Shown: positions 51,360 through 60,371 of the stretch, in pieces
Numbering within the stretch: position 1 is the stretch's first letter
Layout of the letters: each line of letters opens with the position of its first letter
DNA from: Amycolatopsis aidingensis
Lineage (GTDB): Bacteria; Actinomycetota; Actinomycetes; Mycobacteriales; Pseudonocardiaceae
DNA length: 64,000 bases
Direction of reading: 5' to 3'
Assembly (NCBI RefSeq): GCF_018885265.1
Contig: NZ_CP076538.1
Span: 186,001 to 250,000, forward strand
The notes under the pieces: generated by a model
The model's input: the letters and a program-made list of their open reading frames with translations, nothing else
What the model was told of the DNA's origin: nothing
The model's database searches: none
Translations under genes and position numbers: made by a program

Positions 51360-54300
51360 CGCGCGCTGACGGCTCAGCCTCCAGCGTGGTGATCGCCTCG
51401 TCCCTGCTCAGCGCCGTTCCCTCGGCATAGGCCGCGGCATAGCCCGGCTCGCCGAGCGCGGCCAGTGCACCGGCCGCGACCCTGGCCACGTCGGCGTCCC
51501 CCGCCCGCTCGCAGCCGCGTAGCGAGGTGGCCAGGCCCAGCAGTGTCGCGGCCCGGTGCGGGTTTCCTTCCCGCAGCGCCACCGCCGCCAGGCCCTCCGC
51601 CGCGTCGGCGAGGCCGGCGACGTTCTCCAGCATGCGCGCGGTGTCCAGGGCCTGCCGGTGCCACTGCCGCGCCCGGTCCGGCTCGCCCCTCGCCTCGGCG
51701 ATCCAGCCGAGGGTCTGCAGGGTCTGCGTCCGGATCTCGTCCGGCGTGAACCAACCGGAGGGACATTCGGCCAGGGCGGCCTCGGCGAGCTCCTGCGCGC
51801 GGGCGAGCTCGCCCTGCTGCCGGTGCAGGTCGGCGAGCCCGCGGTAGGCGCTGGCGGTCGTCTCCCTGGTCCCGCTGCGCCGCGCCAGCTCGGCGGCGCG
51901 CTCGAAGTCCGCGCGTGCCCCGGCCGGATCGGCGCCGAGCAGTCGCAGGTCGGCGCGGGCACACAGGGACTCGGCGGTGTCCTCGGTGGCGCCGAGCAAC
52001 TCGGTCAGCTCGATGCTCTCGTCCAGCAGTGCCGCCGCCAGGGACAGATCTCCGCGGCTGCCGACGATCGTGCCCAGCGAGGCCAGCGCCATGGCCAGCC
52101 CCCAGCGGTCTCCCGCCGAACGGAACCCGGCGGCCGCGGACTCCAGATCGCGTTCGGCGCGGTCGGGGTGCCCCCGGTACAGCTCGGTCAGGCCCCAGCC
52201 CAGCTCGCTCAGCGCCTGCGACCAGGTATCCGGCGCCAGCTCGCGTTGCCGGTTCATCAGCCGGGTGATGGCCTCGTCATCGCCCTTCGGCACCCCGTAG
52301 GCCGTGCCCCAGAGCAGCAGCAGGAAGGGCTGTCGCGGCGGCAGCGGCAGCTCCAGCAGGATGTCCAGCACGACCGCCAGCTCGGCCTGGTACTCCCCGG
52401 GCCGGGTGCGGGCCGCCGCCGCGGTGGACACGCAGACCACGTACTCCTCCGCCAGCCCGTCCGGCGGGTGCTGGTCCAGTCTGCCGAGCAGATCCGCGGC
52501 CAGCGCCGCGCCCTCGCTCTTCAGCCCGCGCATCCACCAGTATGGGGTGAGCGCGGCCAGCATCCGTAGCGCGACGACCGGCTCGGTCTCGATGGCGCGG
52601 CGCAGGGCGGCGTTCAGGTTGTCGTGTTCCTCGGACAGCAGCCGCAGCCAGTCGAGCTGCTCGGGACCACGCAACCGGTGCTCGGCGGCGGTGGCCAGCT
52701 CGTGGAAGTGGTCCCGGTGGGCGACCAGCAGGCTTTCCCGCTCCCCGGACTGCTCCAGCTGCTCAGCGCCGAAGGCACGGACCGTCTCCAGCATCCGGTA
52801 CCGGCCGTCACCACCCAGCTCGACCAGGGACTTCTCGGTGAGCGCCGAGAGCAGGTCCAGGATCTCCCTGCCGGGGGACCTGCACACCCTGCGGATCGAA
52901 TCCGGCGTGGCGCCGCCGGAGAACACCGTGAACCTGCGGGCCAGGGCACGCTCGGCCTCGTCCAGCGAATCCCAGCTCCAGGCCACCACCGCGCGCAGCG
53001 TGCGATGCCGGTGCTCGGCGGTGCGGTTCCCCTTGGACAGCAGCTGGAACCGGTCATCGAGGCGGGCGGCGATCTCGGTCAGCGGCAGCGAGCGCACCCT
53101 GGCCGCTGCCAGCTCGATGGCCAGCGGCAGGCCGTCCAGTGCCTCGCAGATGTGTAGCACCGAGGCCAGGTTCCGTTCGTCCACGCCGAACCCGGGGGCC
53201 ACCGCGGCGGCCCGCTCGGTGAACAGCCGCACGGCGGGGTAGGCCAGTGCCTCGACCGGGGTGCTGCCTGCCGGTGGCCGGGCCAGGGTCGGCACCGGGC
53301 ACAGGGTCTCGCCGGGGATGTCCAGGGGTTCCCTGCTGGTGGCCAGGATCCGCAGCGACCCGCAGGCGCGGAGCAGCCGCTGGGCCAGCCCGGCCGCAGC
53401 GTCCACAAGGTGCTCGCAGTTGTCAAGGATCAGCAGCAGCGGGCGTTCGCGGAGCGCGGCGACCAGCCGATCCACCGGCGCCAGCGGTTCCGGTACGTGC
53501 CGCAGCCCGGTTTCGCGCAGGCCGAACGCGGCCAGCACGGCCTGCGGCAGGTCGCCGCTCTCGGCGAGCGGGGCCAGTTCCGCCAGCACCGCCTCGCCGG
53601 GCAGCTGGCGGGCCGTCTCGATCGCCAGCCTGGTCTTCCCTGCTCCACCGGGGCCGGTCAGGGTGACCAGCCGGTGCTCCCGCAGCAGTGCGCCGACCCT
53701 GGCCAGCTCGTCCTGCCTGCCGACGAAACTGGTCAGCTGGCCGGGCAGGCTCGCCTGCGGTGCGGCCGGGGGTGGTTCCGCGCGTAGCACGGCGAGGTGT
53801 GCGGCGGCCAGCTCGGCGGAGGGGTCGATACCCAGCTGCTCGGCGAGGGCGTGCCGGGCGGCCTCGAACTCGGCCAGCGCGTCGGCCTGCCTGCCCTCGG
53901 CATGCAGGGCGCGCATCAGCTGGGCGCGTAGCCGCTCGCGCAGCGGGTGACTGCCGATCAGGCCGCGCAGCTCGGGGATGAGGGAGCGGTGCTCGCCGAG
54001 GGCGAGTTCGGCCTCGATCCGGTCCTCGGTCGCGGCCAGCCGGAGTTCGTCCAGATGCCTGGCGGCGGCGTGCTGTTCGGGCAGGTCGGCCAGCGGGGTG
54101 CCCCGCCACAATCCGAGCGCCTCGCGCAGCGAGCGGGCCGCGGTGCCGGGGTCACCCGCCGCAAGCGCTTCCCTGCCCGCGGCCGCCAGCCGCTCGAACC
54201 GGTGGGTGTCCACGTCCTCGGGGTCGATCGCGAGCCGGTAGCCGGCCGGGTGGTGCTCCACCAGCTCCGTGCCAAGGGCCTGGCGCAGCCGGGACACCTG

Positions 54301-54495
54301 GGACTGCAGGGCGTTGCCTGCGCCGCTGGGCGGCCGGGCTCCCCACAACCCGTCGATGAGCCGCTCGGTGCCGACGATCCGGCCGGGTTCGAGCAGCAGG
54401 AGGGTGAGCAGCGTGCGCACCCTGGGCCCGCCGACGGACACCGGGCTGCCGTCGGCACGGTGCACCTCGAGTGGCCCGAGGATGTCGAAGCGCAT
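51352..54495 (-). CDS. SARP/AfsR-type regulator (winged helix, BTAD, NB-ARC, TPR)
   Basis: 1047 residues. An OmpR-like winged helix (about 1-95, FDILGPLEVHRADGSPVSVG and LIDGLWGARPPSGAGNALQS), a BTAD domain (about 100-245), an NB-ARC ATPase with an intact Walker A (GPGGAGKTRLAIETA) and Walker B (LLLILDNCEHLV), and a long TPR-like C-terminus. Such regulators activate antibiotic or other secondary-metabolite genes. The 3' end overlaps the DHA2 exporter, so the exporter is probably its target or shared product. ATG 54495; GGAGG lies directly before it. Confidence 0.9.
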   Translation of the reverse strand: MRFDILGPLEVHRADGSPVSVGGPRVRTLLTLLLLEPGRIVGTERLIDGLWGARPPSGAGNALQSQVSRLRQALGTELVEHHPAGYRLAIDPEDVDTHRFERLAAAGREALAAGDPGTAARSLREALGLWRGTPLADLPEQHAAARHLDELRLAATEDRIEAELALGEHRSLIPELRGLIGSHPLRERLRAQLMRALHAEGRQADALAEFEAARHALAEQLGIDPSAELAAAHLAVLRAEPPPAAPQASLPGQLTSFVGRQDELARVGALLREHRLVTLTGPGGAGKTRLAIETARQLPGEAVLAELAPLAESGDLPQAVLAAFGLRETGLRHVPEPLAPVDRLVAALRERPLLLILDNCEHLVDAAAGLAQRLLRACGSLRILATSREPLDIPGETLCPVPTLARPPAGSTPVEALAYPAVRLFTERAAAVAPGFGVDERNLASVLHICEALDGLPLAIELAAARVRSLPLTEIAARLDDRFQLLSKGNRTAEHRHRTLRAVVAWSWDSLDEAERALARRFTVFSGGATPDSIRRVCRSPGREILDLLSALTEKSLVELGGDGRYRMLETVRAFGAEQLEQSGERESLLVAHRDHFHELATAAEHRLRGPEQLDWLRLLSEEHDNLNAALRRAIETEPVVALRMLAALTPYWWMRGLKSEGAALAADLLGRLDQHPPDGLAEEYVVCVSTAAAARTRPGEYQAELAVVLDILLELPLPPRQPFLLLLWGTAYGVPKGDDEAITRLMNRQRELAPDTWSQALSELGWGLTELYRGHPDRAERDLESAAAGFRSAGDRWGLAMALASLGTIVGSRGDLSLAAALLDESIELTELLGATEDTAESLCARADLRLLGADPAGARADFERAAELARRSGTRETTASAYRGLADLHRQQGELARAQELAEAALAECPSGWFTPDEIRTQTLQTLGWIAEARGEPDRARQWHRQALDTARMLENVAGLADAAEGLAAVALREGNPHRAATLLGLATSLRGCERAGDADVARVAAGALAALGEPGYAAAYAEGTALSRDEAITTLEAEPSARGA

Positions 54496-54529
54496 GCCTC
54501 CATCATTCCGGTTGCCGTAACGTGGTGGC

Positions 54530-54892
54530 ATGCGGGACGAGCAGGGGGTGGGGGAATCCTGGGCGGACGGCCTGCGTGAGCAGTCCGCGACCCTGGCAGG
54601 CCTTGCCGACGGCCAGGACCGGATTACCGAGCAGCTGCGCACGATCATGGACGGCGCGCGGGACTGGCCGGGCGACCTCGGCCCGGTGCAGGAGCTGGCC
54701 GAACGGTCGGCGAGGGCCGCGTACCGGCTGCGCACCATGCAGAGCCTGCACGCCGAGCAGGCGCGGGCATATGAGGCGATGATGGCAGCGGGTGGGCGGG
54801 AGAACCCCGCGGCATACGCCGCATACCGGGAGACCACCGACCGCAACTGCGCGTTGCTCCCGGACTTCGACAAGCCCAGTCTGGACGGCTGA
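54530..54892 (+). CDS. Hypothetical helical protein
   Basis: 120 residues, highly helical and charged, without Cys-rich motifs except one. It begins MRDEQGVGESWADGLREQSA and includes VQELAERSARAAYRLRTMQS. No membrane segment. Its size and helix pair resemble small ESX or WXG100-associated proteins, but the W-x-G is not clear. It is divergent from the SARP gene (34 bp) and converges with the next minus-strand gene at 54896. Confidence 0.5.
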   Translation: MRDEQGVGESWADGLREQSATLAGLADGQDRITEQLRTIMDGARDWPGDLGPVQELAERSARAAYRLRTMQSLHAEQARAYEAMMAAGGRENPAAYAAYRETTDRNCALLPDFDKPSLDG

Positions 54893-54895
54893 GCA

Positions 54896-55597
54896 TCATG
54901 GCTGGTCCGCCGCACCGAAGTCGACCGCGACCGACCAGTCGGTCGCGGTACCCGCTGGCCCGGACACCTGGATCAGCCGGGGCTCGGTGCAGCCCACCCG
55001 GTATCCGGGCCGGACGACGGGCCCTTCCCTGATCGGCGGGCACGTGGTGCCGAGCAGGTCCCGTGCCCGGTCACTGACCACGCCGGCGATGTCCGGCACC
55101 TGCGGGAAGAACACCGGTACGACCTTGGCGAGCGCCTTGTCCAGGGTCTCCTGGAGGCGTTGCTCGGCCCCGTCCGGCACGTCCAGGCCGCCCTCGGTGA
55201 CCCGGATGTGTACCCAGCTGACCGGTTCCGGGGCGCGGAGTGCCCTGGTCACCCTGATCTCCACCGCGCGGTCGCGGTTCCCGGTCCGGCACTCCAGGTC
55301 GTACTCGTTCTCCTCGGCGGAACACCGGGCGCCGATCCGCTCCAGCTCGTGCCGGACCGTGCCCAGGTCGATGCCGGGAAAGCACATCTCGAGGTCGGTC
55401 GGGTCTGCGACGCATCGCACCGGCGCGCCGACCATGGACTCCGCCCCGCTGGCCAGCCGCTCGACCCAGCTCGGGCCGGTCTTCTCCGGCGGCCGCGGCT
55501 CGGTGGGCACCAGTAGCCACAGCGCGGTGGGCAGTCCGATGACGACCACGGTCGCCGCCGCGATGGTCCACCCGATCCAGCCAAGTCGTTTCCTCAT
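54896..55597 (-). CDS. Membrane-anchored hypothetical protein
   Basis: 233 residues: a basic N-terminus, one membrane helix (IGWTIAAATVVVIGLPTALW) and an external domain with several cysteines (VRCVADPT, MCFPGI, RCSAEE, LECRTG, TCPPIRE, GCTEPR). The family is not recognised. The start is uncertain (ATG at 55597 or 55630), neither with a strong ribosome site. Confidence 0.55.
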   Translation of the reverse strand: MRKRLGWIGWTIAAATVVVIGLPTALWLLVPTEPRPPEKTGPSWVERLASGAESMVGAPVRCVADPTDLEMCFPGIDLGTVRHELERIGARCSAEENEYDLECRTGNRDRAVEIRVTRALRAPEPVSWVHIRVTEGGLDVPDGAEQRLQETLDKALAKVVPVFFPQVPDIAGVVSDRARDLLGTTCPPIREGPVVRPGYRVGCTEPRLIQVSGPAGTATDWSVAVDFGAADQP

Positions 55598-55768
55598 GGC
55601 CGGGCAGGCTGGTCGATGCGGGCGGGGCATAGCGGGCGGAAACGAGTGAATCGGTTGTGTTGACTTGTCCCCGGTGCAAGGGTATTTCGGGCGAGCACCT
55701 GTGCGTACATGGGCGGTCGCGCTATGGTGCTGCCGGAAGGCGGTTCGCTCAGGGGAGAGGGCTGGAGT

Positions 55769-56362
55769 ATGACGTCGGCTGGCGACGCGTACCTGCGTGG
55801 TGTGCTTGACGAGGGGGAATACCCGCATGATGAACGGCCGGTGAACGTGACCGGCGGCGGCTCCGCCCCCGGCGCCGCGCCCCAGGCGACCACCGAGATC
55901 GAAGAGGAGATCGAGGAAGAGCGCGCCGAGGAGCGGGAACGGTTCGCGGAGCACCGGGAAGGCGGCGGTGGCAGCTGGGTGGACGGCGTCGCCCGAGCGG
56001 CCGCCACCGCGGGCGGCGGCTACAGCTTCGACGCGGAGACCATCGCGACCAAGATCCGCGAGTTCGAGGACCTGCGCGACCGGATTGCGGAGAAGTACAA
56101 CGAGCTGATTTTGGCGGCGGAAGGCTGTGTGCCTCCATCGCACGACTCGCCGGGGACGTCTCAGGCGAAAGCGACCCGGGAGTCAATTATCGAGGCGGCT
56201 AAACACAACAGATCTATGCGGGACTACGCCCAGGCCTACGTCGACGCCCTGCGCAAGGCGAACGGAACATATGTGGAAAAGGAAGAGGACACTGCCGGGG
56301 TGTTCAAAGACGGCGGAGGCGATGGTGGCTTGCCACCGGGAACGGGGACGTTGTTCCAGTGA
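55769..56362 (+). CDS. PE/WXG-like ESX-associated protein
   Basis: 197 residues. A disordered Gly/Pro/Glu-rich N-terminal third (EIEEEIEEERAEERERFAEH) precedes a helical hairpin (FDAETIATKIREFEDLRDRI, then RSMRDYAQAYVDALRKANGT), the fold size of PE-type partners. It overlaps the next gene by 4 bases (GTGA) and begins the cassette with DUF3558, a PPE-like and EspG protein, so it probably dimerises with the PPE-like product. ATG 55769 has GGAGAGG/GGAGT upstream. Confidence 0.6.
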   Translation: MTSAGDAYLRGVLDEGEYPHDERPVNVTGGGSAPGAAPQATTEIEEEIEEERAEERERFAEHREGGGGSWVDGVARAAATAGGGYSFDAETIATKIREFEDLRDRIAEKYNELILAAEGCVPPSHDSPGTSQAKATRESIIEAAKHNRSMRDYAQAYVDALRKANGTYVEKEEDTAGVFKDGGGDGGLPPGTGTLFQ

Positions 56363-56976
56363 CTAGTCGTGAACGAGTGTTGACTGCAAGCGCCGTGCTG
56401 TCGTTGGCTGTGCTGGCCGGGTGTGACTCGGGCGAGGCGGGGCAGGCGCTACCCACCTCCGGCGCGGAGGTGAGCACCACCCAGTCCGAATCAGCCGGTG
56501 AACGGGAGTTCACCAAGGCGCCGCCGGTGCAGGACCCGTTGGACGCTTCCAAGTACCTTAAAGATCCATGTTCCAGTCTCACAGAGTCGCAGCAACAAGA
56601 GTTCAACGTCACCTCCAGTCGAGAAAATAGCGACGACGACAACAGTGGTTGTAGATGGAACGTTGGCGACGGGTCGACCAGTCCGGGTGTGTCGTATGCG
56701 ACCGGTATTGAGGAGGGGTTGGATCGGCTCTATGCGCTCAACGACACGGGTCATTGGGATAAGGGCTACTTCGAGCCGACGGAAGTATCTGGTTATCCGG
56801 CGGTGTATGTCGAGATCGTCGACAACCGGGATCGAGGCGACTGCAATCTCGCGGTTTCTATAAGCGATGATCTATTTTTTAATTCGAATGTGTTGACGCG
56901 CGCGGGAAACGATGCGTGTGGCGCGGCGGAGAACGTTGCCAAGGCAGTGATCGAGACGATCAAGGCGGGGGAGTGA
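56359..56976 (+). CDS. DUF3558-type lipoprotein of the ESX cassette
   Basis: 205 residues. Lipoprotein signal ASAVLSLAVLAGC (Cys about 22), then a Ser/Thr linker and the DUF3558 domain: LKDPCSSLTESQQQEFNV, SGCRWNVGDG, DCNLAVSISDDLFFNSNV and DACGAAENVAKAVIETI. The GTG start overlaps the previous stop. The later part of the gene (56800-56900) is AT-richer than its surroundings. It may help the cassette at the cell surface (inference). Confidence 0.75.
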   Translation: MTSRERVLTASAVLSLAVLAGCDSGEAGQALPTSGAEVSTTQSESAGEREFTKAPPVQDPLDASKYLKDPCSSLTESQQQEFNVTSSRENSDDDNSGCRWNVGDGSTSPGVSYATGIEEGLDRLYALNDTGHWDKGYFEPTEVSGYPAVYVEIVDNRDRGDCNLAVSISDDLFFNSNVLTRAGNDACGAAENVAKAVIETIKAGE

Positions 56977-56978
56977 CC

Positions 56979-58316
56979 ATGTCTGCGGAGCAGCCCTCGG
57001 TGTGCCTGAGCGGGCGGGGCATCTACGAGAACTTCATCAGCGCTCCGGGGCCGGGCGGCCTGGTCGCGACCCAGGACAAGCTCACCCGGATCATGGACGA
57101 GTACCGGGCGCTCTCCGACCGGATCACGCAGGTCGCGGCCTCCTTCGAGGAAGGATGGCAGGGTGAGGCGTCCGGCGCAGCGCAGCGTGGCGCCGGTCCG
57201 CTGGCCGTCGAGCACGCCCGCGCATCTGAGGAGATGAACACCGCACAGCAGCTGCTCGGCCGCCAGACCGACTCCTTCGACCTGGCCAGGGGTAACGTGC
57301 GCCCGGTCCCGGACGTCCCGGACGAGCCCTCCACGATGGAGAACATCTTCACCCTCGGCTCGGCACAGAACAACTACGAGAGCCAGGTCGCGGCGGCCCG
57401 CGAGGCGGAGCGGCACAACGTCGAGGTCATGAACCTGTGGACGAACCACTCGTCCTACAACGAGCGGATGATGCCTGCCGACTACGGCTCGACGCTATCG
57501 AAGCCACCATCCATCGCGATGGACACCGGTGGTCCAGGGGGTCAGGTCGGGGACGGCGGCACCAGTGGCCCGGAGATCAACCGGCCGGCCGGGGAGGCAG
57601 GTGGAACCCGTGCCAGCAGCGTGACCGGCGGATCGTCCTGGTCGCCGCCACCCAGCACCACGGGTGGTCCCGGCGGCGGCAATGTTTCGACCCCGCCCGC
57701 GGCGTCGACGGGCGGAAACCTGCCCGGCTCGACCGTCCCGTCCGGCACGGGGCCGTCCGGCACCAGCGGCCGTGGGCCGAACGGGCCGAACACCAGTGGC
57801 TGGGTACCGCCGCGTACGGACACCGGTGGGAACACACGGCGTAACCGGACCGGCCTGGGTGGCTTCGATATCGCGCCAGTCAATGGTGGCGGTTCCAACA
57901 CGGGTGGCACCTCCGGGACCGGCGGCCTCCGTGGCACCGGCGGGACCGGTGGCGTCGGCTCGGGCAGCGCGGGCTCGCGGCTCTACGGCGGTACGGGTTC
58001 CGGGACCGGTGCCGCGCCGGGATCCGGGGTCAGCCCCGGCCGGGGCACGGGTGCCGCGCTGCCGGGTTCGGGCGCCGCGGGCACCACTGGCGCGGCCGGG
58101 ACCACCGGCGGTGCCGCCGGTGGCCGGGGCGGTGCGATGCCGATGGGTGCCGGGGCCGGTGGCCGCGGCAAGGGCAATGACGACGAGGACCACGAGCGCA
58201 AGTACGTGATGGACGACGACGAGCACTTCCAGGCCACCGAGGACGGCGAGAAGCTGGTCGACCCGCGTACCGGCCTGACCGCGACCCCGCCGGTCATCGG
58301 CGAGCGAAAGCAGTAG
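56979..58316 (+). CDS. PPE-like protein with long Gly/Thr-rich tail
   Basis: 445 residues. The N-terminal ~180 residues are helical with a W-x-G turn (SFEEGWQGEASGAAQRGAGP) and pairs of helices (QDKLTRIMDEYRALSDRITQ), comparable to PPE-type proteins. Residues about 185-405 form low-complexity repeats of Gly/Thr/Ser (for example GGPGGGNVSTPPAASTGG), and the end is acidic and basic (DDEDHERKYVMDDDEHFQAT). It is followed by EspG, the chaperone that binds PE-PPE pairs. ATG 56979 is 2 bp after the DUF3558 stop. Confidence 0.7.
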   Translation: MSAEQPSVCLSGRGIYENFISAPGPGGLVATQDKLTRIMDEYRALSDRITQVAASFEEGWQGEASGAAQRGAGPLAVEHARASEEMNTAQQLLGRQTDSFDLARGNVRPVPDVPDEPSTMENIFTLGSAQNNYESQVAAAREAERHNVEVMNLWTNHSSYNERMMPADYGSTLSKPPSIAMDTGGPGGQVGDGGTSGPEINRPAGEAGGTRASSVTGGSSWSPPPSTTGGPGGGNVSTPPAASTGGNLPGSTVPSGTGPSGTSGRGPNGPNTSGWVPPRTDTGGNTRRNRTGLGGFDIAPVNGGGSNTGGTSGTGGLRGTGGTGGVGSGSAGSRLYGGTGSGTGAAPGSGVSPGRGTGAALPGSGAAGTTGAAGTTGGAAGGRGGAMPMGAGAGGRGKGNDDEDHERKYVMDDDEHFQATEDGEKLVDPRTGLTATPPVIGERKQ

Positions 58317-58322
58317 CCGCAG

Positions 58323-59078
58323 GTGGTGTGGTTTCCGGAACCCGAGCAGTTTCGGGCCGACCAGCTCGCGGCGATGGCCACCGAGGCGACCGGCGGTGAC
58401 CTGCATATCGCCATCGCCCCGTCGCCGATGTGGCTGGACGACAACGAGGCCGCGGCGGCCAAGGCCGCCCTCGCGGAGGTCCAGGGCAGGTACGCGGCCG
58501 TACCGGACAACCCGGACGAGCCGGACTTCCGCGAGCTCGCCGAGTTGCTGACCAGCCCGCGGCAGGCCCGGTTCGGGTGGGTCGCCTACCCGGAGAACGG
58601 GATGCGGCTGGGCGTGCTCACCGCAGCCTCCCGCTGGTTCGGCCTGATCGCCGTGCGCGAGGACGACCACATCTACGTGCGTACCTTCAAGGACGACGAG
58701 CTGAGCCGGGTGCTCACCGCGGTGCTGCCGGAGTGGTGGAAGTCGAACGAGCAGCCGATCAGCGTGCTACGCAGCGACTTCCTGGCCGCGAAGGATGAGG
58801 TACCCGGCGCGGTGGCGCCCGATCGGGAGGTCCGGCGGGCGCAGCGGGTGGTAGCGTTGTCCCCGCACGTCATCGCCGAGTTCTATGCGGAGACCCGGGA
58901 CCAGCAGGGCAGGCGCCGGGTCAGCAAGGAACCGTTGCGGGTCTATGACAACGACCAGGGCCGCTGGACGATGAAGGTGACCCAGCTGCCAGGGGACGAG
59001 CGGGTGTTCCTCGCGCCCGCGAGCGACGAGGACGTGACGCGCGCGCTGGACGAGCTGCGCCGCGAGCTAGTGTCCTGA
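58323..59078 (+). CDS. espG: EspG-family ESX secretion chaperone (3' end altered by insertion sequence)
   Basis: 251 residues with the EspG pattern (WFGLIAVREDDHIYVRTFKD, RVVALSPHVIAEFYAETRDQ, ALDELRREL). EspG proteins keep PE-PPE pairs soluble for type VII secretion. The last codons are GTG TCC TGA, supplied by the inverted repeat of the IS630-type element that starts at 59070. Without it the frame would read on as Leu-Ala-Asp-Ile-Arg and stop at TAG (60210-60212). The gene therefore lost about 4 residues and gained 2, so function may be kept. No EccC or other ESX genes are near. Confidence 0.8.
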   Translation: MVWFPEPEQFRADQLAAMATEATGGDLHIAIAPSPMWLDDNEAAAAKAALAEVQGRYAAVPDNPDEPDFRELAELLTSPRQARFGWVAYPENGMRLGVLTAASRWFGLIAVREDDHIYVRTFKDDELSRVLTAVLPEWWKSNEQPISVLRSDFLAAKDEVPGAVAPDREVRRAQRVVALSPHVIAEFYAETRDQQGRRRVSKEPLRVYDNDQGRWTMKVTQLPGDERVFLAPASDEDVTRALDELRRELVS

Positions 59079-59093
59079 GTCAGTAATTCGTTG
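59070..59093 (+). repeat. Left terminal inverted repeat of the IS630 element
   Basis: Reads GTGTCCTGAGTCAGTAATTC and then GTTG. It pairs with the right end with three mismatches. Its first bases also supply the last codons (GTG TCC TGA) of espG. Confidence 0.85.
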
Positions 59094-59113
59094 CCACTTG
59101 GTAGGCTGTGGTG

Positions 59114-60198
59114 ATGCCGAGTCCGATGCTTGAGCCCGTGGTCCTGACGGATGAGGAACGTAGTGTCCTGAGTGGATGGTCGCGTCTGCGGAAGACCGCG
59201 CAGGCGTTGGCGTTGCGATCGCGGATTGTGTTGCGGTGCGCAGAGGGTGGCACGATCGGTGAGGTCGCGCAGGATATGGGCGTGTCGCGGAACATGGTGT
59301 CCAAGTGGCGCTCGCGGTTTCTGGCTCGTCGACTGGAGGGGTTGTCGGATGAGCCGCGTCCGGGGCGGCCGCGGCTCATCACTGACGACCAGGTCGAGGA
59401 GGTGATCGCCAAGACGTTGGAGGAGACGCCGGGACAGGACACGCACTGGTCGACCCGGTCGATGGCGTCGTCGACCGAGATGTCGCAGTCGGCGATCTCG
59501 CGGATCTGGCGGGCGTTCGGACTCAAACCATACGCGGTCGAGACGTGGAAACTCTCGACCGATCCGCAGTTCATCGAGAAGGTCCGCGACGTCGTCGGGT
59601 TGTACATGGCGCCGCCGGAGAACGCGCTAGTCCTCGCGGTCGATGAGAAGAGCCAGATGCAGGCGATCGACCGGACCGCGCCGATTCTTCCAATCATGCC
59701 GACCACGCCGGCGCGGATGACTCACGATTACGTCCGCCACGGCACCACCAGCTTGTTCGCCGCCTTCGACATCGGTAGCGGCTCGGTGATCGCCCAGCAT
59801 TACCGGCGCCACCGCCACCAGGAGTTCCTGCGTTTCCTCAAGCTCATCGACGCCGCCGTGCCGAAAGACCTGGATCTGCATCTGGTGCTGGACAACTACG
59901 CTACTCACAAGACCCCGAGGTCAAGAAATGGCTGCTCCGCCACCCCCGCTTCTACCTGCACTTCACGCCTACCAGCAGCTCATGGCTGAATCTGGTGGAA
60001 CGCTGGTTTGCCGAGCTCACCAACCGCAAACTCCGCCGCTCCGCCCACCGCAGCGTCACCGAACTCGAAGCCGACGTCCGTGCATGGATCAAGGAGTGGA
60101 ACACCGACCCCAAGCCTTTCGTCTGGACCAAGACCGCCGACGCGATCCTCGACACCCTCACCGCATACTGCCAACGAATTAACGACTCACGACACTAG
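59114..60198 (+). pseudogene. IS630-family transposase, frameshifted
   Basis: The first frame runs 59114-59989 and holds the N-terminal helix-turn-helix (SRNMVSKWRSRFLARRLEGL) and the first two acidic residues of the DDE triad (LAVDEKSQM, LVLDNYATHK). At CCCC (59913-59916) the sequence leaves frame by one base; the rest (KWLLRHPRFYLHFTPTSSSW, then NLVERWFAELTNRK, with the third acidic residue) is in the second frame and stops at TAG 60196-60198, whose TA is the target duplication. A homopolymer error or a programmed shift are both possible. As written the enzyme is inactive. Confidence 0.8.
60172..60195 (-). repeat. Right terminal inverted repeat of the IS630 element
   Basis: On the minus strand it reads GTGTCGTGAGTCGTTAATTC and then GTTG, matching the left repeat at 21 of 24 positions. 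It ends at the TA target duplication (60196-60197). Confidence 0.85.
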
Positions 60199-60371
60199 CG
60201 GACATCCGCTAGGAAGGCGCGCCAGCAGGAAGGGCTGAAGCGAAGCGCGCCCGCCTCCGGACACTTCGAGTCCCGCACGGCAACCTGAGCAGGGACGAAC
60301 GCCACCTCTACGCAGTCTCGATCCGGATCACTGTGACTACTCTTCCGCCAGGTCGTTGCGGACGTGGTCAT
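60195..60371 (-). CDS. DUF397 protein (XRE partner)
   Basis: 58 residues with TWRKSSHSDPDRDCVEVAF and VAVRDSKCPEAGALRFSPSC, the DUF397 signature. The ATG at 60371 lies 35 bp inside the end of the upstream XRE gene. The stop codon TAG overlaps the TA next to the IS630 insertion, which therefore left the protein unchanged. Same layout as the XRE/DUF397 pair near 38.3 kb. Confidence 0.8.
   Translation of the reverse strand: MTTSATTWRKSSHSDPDRDCVEVAFVPAQVAVRDSKCPEAGALRFSPSCWRAFLADVR

Larger units (their letters stand above)
59070..60195 (+). mobile_element. IS630-family insertion sequence
   Basis: A 1126-bp element. Its ends are 24-bp imperfect inverted repeats (59070-59093 and 60172-60195, 21 of 24 matching, beginning GTGTC). 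It is flanked by the dinucleotide TA on both sides (59068-59069 and 60196-60197), the target duplication of IS630/Tc1-mariner elements. It holds one transposase gene with a frameshift. Removing the element and one TA restores a continuous espG reading frame, so the insertion boundary is well defined. Confidence 0.88.

Noticed and set aside
47001..54495. P450, SARP, exporter and regulators as one biosynthetic gene cluster
   Set aside because: No synthase, NRPS, PKS, terpene or RiPP core gene is present between them.
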